Origin: Glandiceps talaboti
Taxonomy: Eukaryota; Hemichordata; Enteropneusta; Spengelidae
Length of the DNA stretch: 64,000 bases
NCBI RefSeq assembly: GCF_964340395.1
Contig: NC_135565.1
Location: 22,224,209 to 22,288,208, forward strand
Reading direction: 5' to 3'
Below, piece by piece: positions 24,956-38,013 of the stretch. How positions within the stretch are numbered: the stretch's first letter is position 1; every line of letters starts with the position of its first letter. A program made the position numbers and the translations under genes. Below the pieces are notes generated by a model, which was not told the DNA's origin, searched no databases, and was given only the letters and a program-made list of their open reading frames with translations.

Positions 24956-26133
24956 TTAATTCAAAGATGAGAACAAAGACACTTTTGTGTTTCTCAGCAT
25001 GGTGAAATTTTCAGCCAATATATAACGTAATTCATGCATATATTCTCTACATATCTCGTAGTTTTGTATCTTCTCTATGAGGTTAAAGGTCACTCGTTGT
25101 CTCCAATCGTTAACAACAGTTGACGACTGTCTCTGAGTCGTGTAGTCACCATGTACTTCTTTGTTCAAATGTGTATTATCATCAATCCAACGATATACTT
25201 CAGTAGTTATATCAATTCCAACATGAGAATACATAACCTCGGCATATTTCTGTGGATTACCTGCAATATCTTCAAAGCGTAAAACCAGAAAGTTTTCTTT
25301 CCAGGCTCGTGAACTATTCGCCGTGTATAGAAGATAATTTCGTAACATTATTTCACAGTAGTTTTTCAATTTCTCAATGAGAGACTCATTAAAATCTCCA
25401 CCACTCCGTACCTTGTCGGCCTCTATTTTGTTATATATCCAATGGGAATAATACATAGGTATGATAGATGACATCATAGATCTAGGATCACGGACAATAT
25501 TGATGACTTTCAAGTTTAACTTAGGATTTTCCATTATTGGTATTACATCCCTGACATCAAGTAAACGGATAACCTTAGTCACCTTGTGTTTGGCTTTCTG
25601 GCAGCATTTAATGACACTAAACAGTGATTTTGATGGTAAACACACTCCTTGTGTTTGGACTAAATGTTGTAGTGAGAACCGATGAAAATATCGGGGACGA
25701 TATTCACTAAAATCACAATCATATATATCCTCCTTAATACATCCACACCAATAAATGACATAGTTGACAATTCTGAGATATCTTTGAAGATATGTAACGG
25801 TTCAAATAAGTAGAAAATGCCGGGTTTTGATTTGAAAATGTTTCCAACGAAAGAAGAGCCTGTACGTGGACCAGCAATTATGAGAACATTTACAGGAGTT
25901 TGGTTAACATGCTGTTTGTCATGTTGCAGCTCTATCGTTCTGATACTATCATAGCAGTCATAATTGGCCTGGTTTAAACTCACACATCGGTTTTGAAATT
26001 GTTCAGAATGTACACTTCTCCATCCTGTCCATACCCTTGACGTTGCTCCGTACATATTGGCTAGTTGCCAATCCACCACAAAAATAAAAATCATGGAAGT
26101 AAAAATGCTTAGTGCTCTTATTGATGCCTTCAT
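24956..26133 (-). CDS. Carbohydrate sulfotransferase (GlcNAc/Gal-6-O type), with a 2-nt frame shift
   Basis: Transfers sulfate from PAPS to sugars of glycans in the Golgi in characterised relatives (CHST1-7 group). Read on the minus strand from ATG at 26133. A type II membrane anchor (IRALSIFTSMIFIFVVDW) is followed by the 5'-phosphosulfate-binding motif IIAGPRTGSSFVGNIF, then FYLFEPLH. The 3'-phosphate motif VINIVRDPRSMMSS and LVLRFEDIAGNP come later. The protein would be about 391 residues, normal for the family, and is intronless as several CHST genes are. The frame shifts inside an ATATATAT run at about 25721-25728: frame one gives LRRIY and the other gives DCDFSEY, matching the usual LRxxxxCDFS block. 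Removing one AT unit would be the expected family sequence, so this is a slippage pseudogene mutation, a polymorphism or an assembly error. Confidence 0.82.
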
Positions 26134-26379
26134 TGTTAATATTCACCAATATGTTAGTGTACGGCCTAGTTACAACTACATTCATCCACCAGTAAGTGAA
26201 AACAACGTATGACAACAAAACAACAGCGAATGTAATATATATGTAAATATGTGGGTCATACCAATACTCACATGTTACAGGAGGCTCTGGTACATAATTA
26301 TGTTATTTATTGGAAGGCTAATCACATGATCGTAATATTAACTTCCGACAACAAAGTGAAGCTTTACATTGTCTTACGT

Positions 26380-26860
26380 ATTATTGAATTACACCATGAT
26401 AGACAGTGGAGAAGACTGTCTATGATTACACAGCAAGTGAACAAATATACCCATCCATCTGTAGAACGATAAACACCCCTGGAACATAGTAGACTAGTCA
26501 CAGAAATAGTTTGAATCCAGAACGAGGTTGGTATATACGATATGTTTGTCAAAGGATTTAAAATATTAATATTATTACAATTTATTCCAGTCACTGAAAC
26601 CATGTGTAAACTGTGTCAACATTGTCTCCTTCATTAAAGTTGCATCTGGAACGGTTTTTTGCTTTGTTTTTTTGTTGTTTTTTTGTTTAAATATTTTGTT
26701 AGGTACAATCATAGACAGTGGAGGGACTCCCTCCACTGTCTATGGTGCAATAACTTACTCGTAATATCGTACAGTGTGAAAAGTTTTGCATCTTTTGTGG
26801 ATAAATGTATTTTTGTAGCTGTAAGTAATTTGACTATACAGTGGAGATGATCGTAGTAAT
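26380..26860. repeat. Inverted-repeat element with TAGACAGTGG arms and an internal perfect hairpin
   Basis: ATAGACAGTGGAG...CTGTCTATG appears at about 26399-26427. A perfect palindrome, CATAGACAGTGGAGGGA pairing with CTCCCTCCACTGTCTATG, lies at about 26711-26745. Flanks beyond these (TATTGAATTACACCAT / ATGGTGCAATAACTTA) are also inverted copies of each other. It fits a foldback element split by about 280 bp of other sequence. Upstream, 26134-26379 shows nothing recognisable. Confidence 0.55.
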
Positions 26861-27178
26861 CGTTATGCATACAGGAAACAACACTTTATGAAAATGACTC
26901 TAGCTGATAAGATTACACATTGACTTCATTGCTAGACATTGGAGAGCCCACATCTATTAAAGGGGCCTACTTCGAAGATTAGCCTCACACGTACCACCAA
27001 CGACAAAATCTGTCTTACTTTTTGTTTTTCTTGATGGTAATGTTGGCGTATATTAATCATAGATCATAAAACTTCTTGAATATAATTTATGGACAATATT
27101 CTAGATTAGATTAAAACATCGAGCAAACTAGGAGTGTGATTTCATTTTGTTTGATTCTGGTATAATCACAGACAGGTG

Positions 27179-27285
27179 GTACACGTACATCCCCACGTCA
27201 GTTATATCTGTGTACACGTACATCCCCACGTCAGTTATATCTGTGTACACGTACATCCCCTCGTCAGTTATATCTGTACACAGTT
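27179..27285. repeat. 33-bp direct repeat, three units
   Basis: Three units with the core GTACACGTACATCCCC followed by (A/T)CGTCAGTTATATCT. They are nearly identical, so recent. Confidence 0.9.
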
Positions 27286-27370
27286 CGGTGAAATTCGAAT
27301 AGATCTCACAACGTTAACCAAAACGTTTGAACACTCCACATAATCAATATATAACTATTGGCCATTTTGA

Positions 27371-28440
27371 ATGTCAAAGTTCATAGGTCATCAGGTGTCA
27401 AATTATTTCTTAGAGTTTAAGGAATGCATAGCTATAATGATAGAGATAACATGTCTTACAACAGAAGTAATGATACTTGTTATAACATGGTGTAAGCAGG
27501 GTCAAATGAGGTCAAATGAAAATATTGGCACATGTACATGTACATTGTGTGTTTTAAGTTAGCGTTATGGTAAAGCACTTGAGTCTTCACCTGTGTGACC
27601 CCAAACAAGACATGTCAATATCCCATAATACCTGTGTTTGTTCGCATATAATTGTAGCTGACATTAAGGTCTTCATGTCAATCAATCATTGCTTATACAT
27701 ACATTGATCCTGCCAACATACATGATAACCTATGTTAAGAATTGCACGAAGCAGCTACAAAACCACATTTAGCTACCTATGAATAATTCTCCACAATATG
27801 TTGTCAATCAACAATATATACTGTCTGGTTTATGGTTAAACTGTTAAAACGTTTAACGTTATCAGATGTCATTTTATGTTGAACTCTGTAAAGATGGCCA
27901 AAATGAATAATTGGCACTTTGTTTCAGGTAGTCATAACAACAATAAATCAAGTTACTATAGAACACCACAAATCACAAAGAAGGAATACATAGCTCAGTA
28001 TGATGATAAAGATAACATGTCTCACAACAGAAGTAATGATACTTGTTATAACATGGTGTAAGCAGGGTCAAATGAGGTCAAATGAAAAAGTTGGTCCATG
28101 TACTGTTTGTGTTTTAAATTAACGTGATAAAAGACTTGAGTCTTCACCTGTGTGACGTCAAACATAACATATCAATATCCCATAATACCCGTACGCGTGT
28201 TCGTTCGCCAGATATAAACAGAATTCCTTCCATATATATAATTATAGCTGACACTAACGGTCTTCATATCAATCAATCATTGCTTAAACACACATTGACC
28301 CTTCCAGCATATATGATAACCTATGTTAATAATTGCACGAAGCAGCTACAAAACCACATTTAGCTACCAATGAATAATTCTCCACAATTTGTTGTCAATC
28401 AACAATATATACTACATGGTTGATGTTGAAACTTACTATT
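27371..28440. repeat. Tandem duplication, period about 565 bp, two copies
   Basis: The segment around 27435-27860 is repeated at about 28000-28440: GATAACATGTCT(T/C)ACAAC, then TGGTGTAAGCAGGGTCAAAT, then a CAATCAATCATTGCTTA block and a TTTAGCTACC block follow in the same order. The same two-copy structure is present in the duplicate locus at 60.96-62.4 kb, so this tandem duplication is older than the larger one. No coding function seen. Confidence 0.85.
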
Positions 28441-28599
28441 AAAACGTTTAACGTTGCCATATTTCATTTTATTCCAGACTGTAGAAAAATTGACGCTTTG
28501 TTTCAGGTAGCCATAGCAACAATAAATCAAGTTACTTATTACTGATTAAACTGAACCTACATGTGCCTATCTAGTATAAGTATGTGGTACGATATCGAT

Positions 28600-28908
28600 T
28601 GGATGGCATAAATCACCCTACTGACATCCAGGTACACAGCCGATATATACGACTAGTCGTTAAGTTCCATACTCAGTCTGTACACCCACCTGTTGAAGTC
28701 AACACCATTCAGGATACAGCCACTACACCATAGCTGACATTAGAAGTCCCTCGTATCACAGTGCAGGAGCCGTTGGGAGGGTTTAACTCCCTACCCATAG
28801 GCTCCTGTTGAACAGACAACCAACTGCTCTACTCTACATTTTACCTTACCAATAAGTGAAGTAGACTGAGGAAGACCGAACTACACTGACTGACATCACT
28901 GGATTCAG
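28600..28908 (+). promoter_or_regulatory. Core promoter and non-coding first exon of the DED-glycosyltransferase-NHL gene
   Basis: A TATA-like CGATATATACG at 28641-28651 is followed by the palindrome CGACTAGTCG and, about 250 bp later, by GGATTCAG|GTAAGC, a good donor at 28909. The next acceptor on this strand with a suitable start is TATCACAG ending at 31138, 44 bases before the ATG at 31183. The whole block is repeated with high identity at about 62560-62867 including TATA and donor, while sequence further out is more diverged, as expected for a functional promoter/leader. Within the leader, CAGGAGCC (28764) pairs with GGCTCCTG (28800) and encloses a GGGAG/CTCCC stem. Transcription start is inferred. 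Confidence 0.55.
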
Positions 28909-30962
28909 GTAAGCTATATCTTTTTATTCCATTTTGTCAAATTATCAATAATCATGTGAATGAGGCGTGGAGGGTGACATTACAGATTGGCAAAGAGTGA
29001 GATAATTAACTCAATTGATCAGAATTATTGAACCATTTCATGTAATTATAAAGGTTTGGTCTATTTCTCAAGTTGTAAAAATCAAAGATAAATAGCAAAC
29101 TAATTATAGCTACTACATCTAAGCTAATACTCATGGTGTCTTTCCCGAAATCTTTTTTTAAAAAGTATAAAAACAAATTTATATTTATATTTATAGGCTA
29201 TGTTGACAAGTTTTTTGGTTTTTTTGCCAATTAAACTGAAAGCTGTTCATAAATGTCTTCACACTGCAGCATTTCACAATTTGAAATCCCCCTCCCCAGA
29301 TCTACGCAGACTATAACCCCCCCCCCCTCTCGCAGGATCTACATGTACTCCTACTATAAAAAAATGTGTGTCCGTCTCCATTTTCTCTTTCCCATATCGA
29401 CATATTCCCCACTAACCCTCTCCCCTAGCTTGCTACAATAATTGTAGCATTATATTATTATTTTTGGGCTTTGAGTTTTTGTTTGTTAGCTTTTTATTGT
29501 ACCCGGTTTTGTGTTCAAACCCCAGATAAAAAAAAAAACTATCTAAAAAAATATTGCTAGCATTGAACTGCAGCATGACCATTCATTTTCTTCTCCTCTC
29601 CTTGTCCCCAGTTTGCTAAAAAAAAATATTTTTCCCACTGAAATAGTGGCTGTCCTCCCCATTGGTCATACCACAAAATCTCCTCGGACGGAAGAAGCTG
29701 TTCGTACACGTTTTTGCTATAAAATCGGATTTTTTTGTTATCTACTATTTTCAAAAGAGACCTGGTCTGTGTATGACATCACAAAATGTATCTTGCTTAC
29801 CTGAACCTTTTCTGAAAATTAGATGAAGTGAAGATAACATTTAATGTTAGGTAGAGTTAGGTTAGTGCAGTGGAAGAGCTGAAGGTTAGGTTGATAATTT
29901 GGTCTTTAATAAAAATGGAAATGTAGAAGCTGTTAGAAAGCTATGCCAGGTTTACTTCAAGTGTACATATGTTAAAATCTACTGATAACATATGGTAGTA
30001 CACACTCACATGCCTATGCATGATATACATGTGTTAATGTCTACTGATAACATATGGTAGGACATATGTACACACACATACCTAATACATCGTACAAATC
30101 ACAAATCACATTGGCAGAAAATCGACAAAAGTTAAAACTGTGGTATCAACCACAATTCGGCTTTACCATACATAACAAAGCTCTTTTATTTTGTAATACC
30201 ATACATTGAAAGGCAATGTTGTTAGCTACTTTATTAAATTAATTTTTTGTCAAGTATTAATAATAAACATAGTTGGAGGAAAATAAAAATGAAATAAACC
30301 CAACTAAATGACAAAGTATTCTGATACTCATAAGACATAGATGTCTTAGACTAACTCCTTCTAAGATTAAGATATTTTGACAGAAATGTACACATTTACG
30401 TTTCGACATCATGGCGATTATTTTCTGTCTGTATTCTACACTCTTGTCTCCCACTTCAGGTAGAAATATTTTATGTTTACATGTAGGCGAGTGATGCTCA
30501 GTGTATGTGTGTATACATACAGATGTATGTATGTATGTATGTATGTATGTATGTATGTATGTAGTGTCAGCTCAATAATAGGTTCTTACAAAATTTGGAG
30601 ATTGAGATGTAGGTACTATAACAACCAGATATCACGTGAACGTTTGTCATAAGTGACCAAGAGAAACTCGTTCACTAGTCAGTATGATTTCCTGCAAGGT
30701 ATTGTGTGTGTATTCTGTAAAGGAATTATGTAAATACTTTACCTGTACATGCTATGTTCATGTAAGTTGGAAATAAAAGAATTTGATATATGCATGTATG
30801 TATGTGTGTGTTTGTATGTATGTATGTATGTATGTATGTATGTATGTATGTATGTATGTATGTATGTACGTATGTATGTATGTATGTATGTATGTATGTA
30901 TGTATGTATGTATGTATGTATGTGTGTGTGTGTATGTATGTATGTATGTATGTATGTATATG

Positions 30963-30994
<32 letters not shown>

Positions 30995-31138
30995 TGTATA
31001 TGTATGTATCAATCAATCAATCAATCAATTTGTCATATTACAGTATAAGGGGATAGTATTATGATAAAGTAAATGTAATCAACATATCATAAATTCTTGT
31101 TTTATCTAAATATGATATATTTCTAAATTATATCACAG
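28909..31138. other. First intron of the large gene
   Basis: No exon recognised. It contains poly-C runs near 29320, a dispersed repeat at about 30240-30490 (also at 33290-33510 and 63680-63960), and (TGTA)n microsatellites at 30522-30562 and 30792-31028. A further short (TGTA)n lies at 31334-31378, just after coding exon 1. Confidence 0.5.
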
Positions 31139-31182
31139 AGTTTAGAAGAAGACAAATATAGCCCACCAGACTGGCATGCACA

Positions 31183-32713
31183 ATGGCGTCAGGACAAGCT
31201 TTAGATCGATTTACAGTATACTTAAATGAAGTGGCAGGTGAAATTAGCGACGGTAGGTAATTTTTCCCTTCCGTAAGAAGGATATAAATGATGGTCTTTA
31301 TGGAGTGTGCAAGCATGCATGTGTATTGAATTGTATGTATGTATGTATGTATGTATGTATGTATGTATGTATGTATGTTTTTTTAGTATTTCCATTTGTA
31401 TATCAATAAATATTACAATTTGGCAGGATACAAAAAATGTGTAATTATGTGCTAGATAATTATGATTGGTTGAGGCTTGCAAATAAAGGAGCAATTTGCA
31501 TAATTTGACGTTCCTAAAATAGATGTTGTATCATCACTGGATGATCTAAATTTCATCAATAATGTAATTTAGCTATATCATTGAAAATTTCACAAATTAA
31601 TTAAGTTATGTATCATCAATAGGTGTACTTCATAATAATAGTTTAGTTCCAAATGTTGAGACCTAATGATCAAATTATGATGGTTACATTATGTTAAAAG
31701 AATGAAGACACTGCTGATGATTAAAACGTGTGGTATCATGAGAATTAAAAAATTACAATGAAAAATTACAAAAATTACCAGAGGCAATGGCAGTTTTTAC
31801 AACAAAATTGACACAGTAAACAACTTGAGGCAGTTTTTAGTTGTTACTTAAATGTCCTACCATTACAATTTCTTGGTGGGTACTTGGTGATGAACATGGT
31901 GATTGGGTTTATGATCACATGTAGATATATCTAACCTGGTATATTGATAATATTATGATAAAATGATCAATAAATGTGATGGAAGTGGCTTTTGTGTAGT
32001 TGACTAATTTGCATATTTAATGATATTTCTTGATTAGGAATTGTAGACACTGCATATCTGTTCAGAATTTCATGTACTTTGGTGATTATATTGATTTCCT
32101 TATTGAGACATGTACAGTTTTGCTATTGATGATCAGTATTGTTTTAACTTTGTATTACTATCATTATATTAATCCATATGTGCCAATATTAATGTATTAT
32201 GAAAGTCAAAGATGTAATGTGAAAAATTCGGTCTAAAATATTTACCACTCACTTACAGATACTGCTAAACCCAAAGTGACTATAATGAAAATAAAAATAT
32301 TCATGGAATTTTGTTTTGATCGACAGGTAAACTTAGAGAAATGCTTAACTTATGTGAAGAAAAAATTAATATACGAGAAAGAGAGGAAATCAAAGAACCA
32401 TATGCCTTGTTCCGGAAGTTAGTTGATGTTGGTCATCTTACCAAGGAAGATCCCAAAATCCTTCTTCAACTCCTAACACAAGTAAGATTGAGAGCCATAG
32501 CTTGGAAAGTAGAAGCTAGATTTAAGGATGGTTTTGGTGCTCAGGTGGAGAGACAGATTTCTGACAGAACTGAAAGTGGTACTGGTACTCAGGAACCATC
32601 AACTCCACAACATCAATATCCAGATCAGATCAAACAAGATGACAATCAGAATGTGCTACCTAAGGAAGCAACTGTTGGAAATAACACAACAACTACACCA
32701 GGCGAGGAACAAG
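31183..32713 (+). CDS. Exons 1-2: death effector domain and Ser/Thr/Gln-rich linker
   Basis: Exon 1 (31183-31252) starts at the first ATG after an in-frame TAG eight codons upstream. It gives MASGQALDRFTVYLNEVAGE and joins exon 2 in phase 1. Exon 2 continues KLREMLNLCEEKINIRERE, then LFRKLVDVGHLTKEDPKIL and LLTQVRLRAIAWKVE. This is the six-helix DED pattern (F..L L......L...LC ... LF..L...G.L....... LL..L). The Arg-x-Asp-Leu charge-triad motif near the end of many DEDs is not conserved (RLRAIA here), so its binding partner may be atypical. The rest of exon 2 is a low-complexity linker with PSTPQHQYP and NNTTTTPGEEQ. Confidence 0.75.
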
Positions 32714-33128
32714 GTAATCTTCATGTCATTTGGAGATGAGAATAGATTTCTCACATTTAAAAAATATATCAAATGATTGATTTAAATATTTGTGATTGTT
32801 TTTTGTAATTTGATGAATAACAGAATATTTAGAAGAATTTTTAGTGATTGATACTTTTGATTTTGATTTGAGGTGTTAAGTTAATGAAAACAATTACTGT
32901 CTACCTAAACAAATAGAAATAGATGATTTCTACTATGTGTTAGTTGTCTGTGATATAAGTCTCCATCAGTTTCTTAAACTCGATATTTCTGTTCATTCTC
33001 CCATTGATTGATCGACCGATCTTTTAAAAACCAACCAACCAACCAACCAACCAACTAAATCCAATCAATCAATCAACCATCCAACCACCCATCCATCCAT
33101 CCACTAATCAATAAATCAGTCAATAACG

Positions 33129-33159
<31 letters not shown>

Positions 33160-34473
33160 CCAACCAACCAACCAACCATCATGCCATCCATCCATCCATC
33201 CACCAACCAATAAGTTAGTCAAAAAATCAATCATGCAATCAATCAATCCAATCACTGTAGCCATAAATACAATTACAAACTTTTTTTTGAGATTTTGAGA
33301 TTAAGTGAAGATAACGTTTGATGTTTCTTATACTCATAAGAAATGCATTTTTAAATATCCTTCTAAGATTAATATATTTGACAGACATTGACATACACAT
33401 TTAGGTTTTGACATCATGGCGAATATTTTCTGCCTGTGTCCCACACTCTTGTCTCCCACCTAAGGTATAAATGTTTTATGTTTACATGATTGTTTACATG
33501 TAGGCTTGCGATGCTCAGGAGTCTTTTGCAAGAACATACAAAACTAGGTCAGGTTTGTTTTAGGAGACCTTGACATCCCAAGTCAGTGTGCTGCGGTTTA
33601 CAGAAGTTTGCATGACGCTTTCGTATAATACACAGACACCAAACAATACTGACTCCTCCCTCAAGGCAGAAGTATTTATGGGATATTTTTGGTTCCATGT
33701 AAATGGTTAACATCAAAGATATAGTAACTCCATGGTGTTCTGGCTACAATCAACAGTAATCGATAACTTTTAACATTTTAGCCCCCCCCCCCCCCCCAAA
33801 AAAAAAAAAAAAAAAAATTGTTTCTGGTCAGGACATTTTGTCTAAAGTGTTGCGACAACACGATTTTATTTATTCTCAACAAACCTGTCACTAAATCTAC
33901 TATTTATGAGAATTTCTGTTATTCTTATTTGGTATTTTAGAGTAAGTGTGGACATGTATGTGGGACAGATGTTATTTGCTTGTTCATAATTGGCTCTGCA
34001 ATTTTCTTCATTGACGTAGGGAGGGTTATTTTAGTGTTTCCACATGAAAAAAAGATCGATGTGAGGGTTATTTAAGTGGTGCGCATGATGACCTGAAACA
34101 ATTTTTTTTTTTGCCTATTATCTGTGCTTTATCAGTAGACTTTACACTAACTTATGTCTGTTTGTTAATTTGTTTTTGGTCTTATCAACAATCGATAAAT
34201 CATGTGACTATTTGTCTTGTTTACAATGTAGGGGAAAGGTTGATGTCACGTTAGCTCCTCTCCCAATCATGATCGTACATGTTTATGGACACGTCCACAC
34301 AATCTAAGAAAGTCCCCTTTCGTCTTTTAGAACACTATAGTATACATTCTTCAGCTGATATCTACTCGTAAGAAATACTGTCTGTATGTAAGTCTCCATC
34401 AGCTTCCTCACCTCAATATTTCTTTACCTTCTCCCATTGATTGATCGATCGATTGATCAACCAACCAACCAAC

Positions 34474-34507
<34 letters not shown>

Positions 34508-36106
34508 CTCACTCACTCACTCACTCATTCAATCAACCAACAAATCAATCAAATCAAATCAATTCAATCACTCTAGCAATCAATTAGTCATCCAACCAAC
34601 CTTCCACCCACCCATCCATCCATCCAACCATCTAAACATCCATTCAGCAATCAATCACTCCCTCTCCCCCTCACTCACTCACTCTCAATCAATCAATCAA
34701 TCAATTAGATCAATCAAATCACTTTAGCCAATAAATATATCCCATTAATCAATCAAACTTATTGAAACGGTGGATTTTGAACAATACAGCATTTTAGTCT
34801 TTATTAGTACTGCAACCAATTTCAATTAAATGTGTGCCAAGCCAGTACACACATTTTATCACATTATATTTGTACTGACATGGTTATTTACATACCATCT
34901 CACCAGTGTGATATACAATTTTGAAAACAGGTGAGTTTCAAGCACCCATATGTAGAATTTTTTAGTTACTTTATGTTACCACTGGTTTGCGTTTGTATAT
35001 GTAGCTCCCAAATTTCATATTTCAACGTCCTACATTATATAAATCGTAACTTCCCTACAGTATTTTAGGAGTATTTTTGAATAAACTGACAACAAAGGTT
35101 GGAGACTATTTTATTCCGATGCGAATATAGATTTAAGTTATACTAATTTGATTCGTTTACACACAGACAAGTTGTCTGTGGTTCACATGGTGCCATCTTC
35201 TATATCAGTTCATCGAACTCTTCAAAGTTAACTTCAAACTTTAGTCCCATCTATTTTTTTTTACAGGTGTAATATTTACCTGCGTACCATGGCATCAGTA
35301 GTGTGATTTAGAAGTCGTTGCTAGGTTATGACATGTACACAAACACTATTACTGTCTTACCCTCATTCATGTACTTGCCAAGTACATTGTACCATAATTA
35401 TAAAACAAGTCTAGTTTTTAGCATCAAACCCTTTGTCCAAGTTTACCTAAGCTTACTTGGCTCACAAAGCATCAACGACGTAAATATAATTCGGAGGTCT
35501 GAAAAGCCAGATAAATCCTAACAAACTACCATGCAATACAACCCCATGAGATTATCATAGCTGGAGTAGTTTCACCAGTAAATAAACAGAACGTGTTGAA
35601 AGTAGTGGGTGTGTAATGGTATATAGCTAGTCCTTGTATATACAGACAATCACAAATACTGCACACGAAAACATCAGATATAATATATTACTTAGTGTAA
35701 AAGTGTTGAGTTGCAGAGTGTGGAACAGCGGAGATGCCCAACATAGCCCTGTCGGCAAGGACAGTTAAAAATATACAACATACATGTTTACATGTTATGT
35801 ACTATTAATACAACATTCATAGTTCTATGGTTGACATCTTGAAGAGAATAGGTTGTTATATCTCGAACAGTTATATAAAAATAAACCAGAGTTATATCCT
35901 CCAATAAATGACATGGTGTGTAGAGTAGTTGAATACATAGATTGTATAAGAAAGACAGGAAGTGGTCAGAAAACCAGGAAAACAATCAGAGAACCAGGAA
36001 AACAACATGAGTAACATTTTATTTGTCCAATAAAATCACTTTTCATTAATGATTATATGGACCAGCCTTGTCACAGTAGTTTATATAGTTAACGTACATA
36101 CGACAC

Positions 36107-36168
<62 letters not shown>

Positions 36169-37982
36169 ACACAACACACATGTATCGTTCGTCACTTAGT
36201 ATAGGTGTTACAAGTATTCTATCAACATATTCTAAATTTTCGATTTCCAATAGGTACGTACTCTGAGATTAAGCTTCTAAAGATGGATGAACCTGCTGGA
36301 GCCTTGTTTGTATATCATACCTGGGACGAGGATGAACGTGGTCTAGCAGGATTTCACAGAGATTCAATTGAAGGATTCGTTAAGAAGAAAAAGAAAGAAG
36401 GTGAAAACCTGAAGGTATACTCTACTATACTTGATGTGACTGTCAGTCCAGAACAACAAAGAGATGCAGACAGTTTGGGAGTGACTTTGATAGCAGCAAA
36501 GAGAGAACAAGGGTTGAAACCCAAACGAGACCCAATCAAACCCGAGTGGTTAATCCTCCATAAATGCTACTATCCAAGTCTACAGGAACTTACAAACATA
36601 AAATATGTCGTGGGATATGCCCCATTGACAGCTGATGCTGCAATCAATATCCGTAGATGTCTTTTTCCCAAAGCACAGTTGTATTTCGTAAATCATCTAT
36701 ACCCTGAAGATCCGTATCTATTGATGTCTGATGAGGACAGGTATGAACTTGAAAAAGACATGCTAAGAATGGCAAGTGAAGCTGATGTAGTATTCTCTAT
36801 AGGGCCGAGCATTAAGGAGTACTTTGATAATGCATACAGAGCTAACTATGAAGACAAGGACTTGTCGTGTCTGCCTCACCTGGAGATCATACCTAAACTT
36901 AGAAAACACTTCTTTGCAAAAGACCTAAAATGCCCATCTGAGGAAATAAACCGACACGTCATATTAACATACGGACAGATAGACAGTCGACCAGCTTCAC
37001 TAAGTAAATACAAACCTGTGGTAGCTTCCATTGATACAGTTGCGAAAAAGCGAAAACAAAATCTTACTAAGCAAACAACGCTGAGAATACAAGGAGTACC
37101 TAAAAAAGACCACGACCAGTTACTTAAAATCTTGAAACAAAACATGACGTCTGATATATTAAAGCCAACTCTCTGTCCAGGCTACTCAGCAAAGGAACTG
37201 ATAACAAACCTTCAACAGAGTCATCTATGTGTCATTGCACCATGTCATGACAACTATGGTATGAATGGTTTAGAATCAATGGCAGCAGGTGTACCCAATC
37301 TTATTCCAGATGACACACAAATCGCAACTCTGGTTACAAAGTATTTTAGTGACCATAAAGATAACTGTATAGTAAGAAACCCTGGTGACCAGTGGCAAGA
37401 CAAAATAATGAACATCATTGTAAACACTGGTGATGCTTTTAGAAAGGCGAATAAGTTAAAGACAGCCTTCATGAACAGTAAGGATGTGAAGGAGAGCCAT
37501 GCCAGGTTTGCTCGCTTCTTTACTTTTAAACCAGCTGGGAATCAAATAACTGGGACACCTTTAGAAGGTAAATATTGAATACACGAGTTAGCCACTTATT
37601 ACAAGTACGTATGTACGTACGTACATACATACATACATACATACATACATACATACATACATACATACATACATACATGTACATACATACATGTACATAC
37701 ATACATGTACATACATACATACATACATACAATACATACATACATACATACATACACACACACACATACATACATACATACATACATACAAACAAACATA
37801 CATACATACATACATACATACATACATACATACATACATACGTACGTACGTACGTACGTACGTACGTACGTACACACACACACACATACATACATACATA
37901 CATACATACATACATACATACATACACACATACATGTACATACATACATACATACATACATACATACATACATGTAAATACA

Positions 37983-38013
<31 letters not shown>

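Noticed and set aside
33035-34740. Regularly spaced CAATCAATC/CAACCAACC blocks as a CRISPR-like array
   Set aside because: Plain tetranucleotide low-complexity DNA without conserved repeats and unique spacers, in an animal genome.
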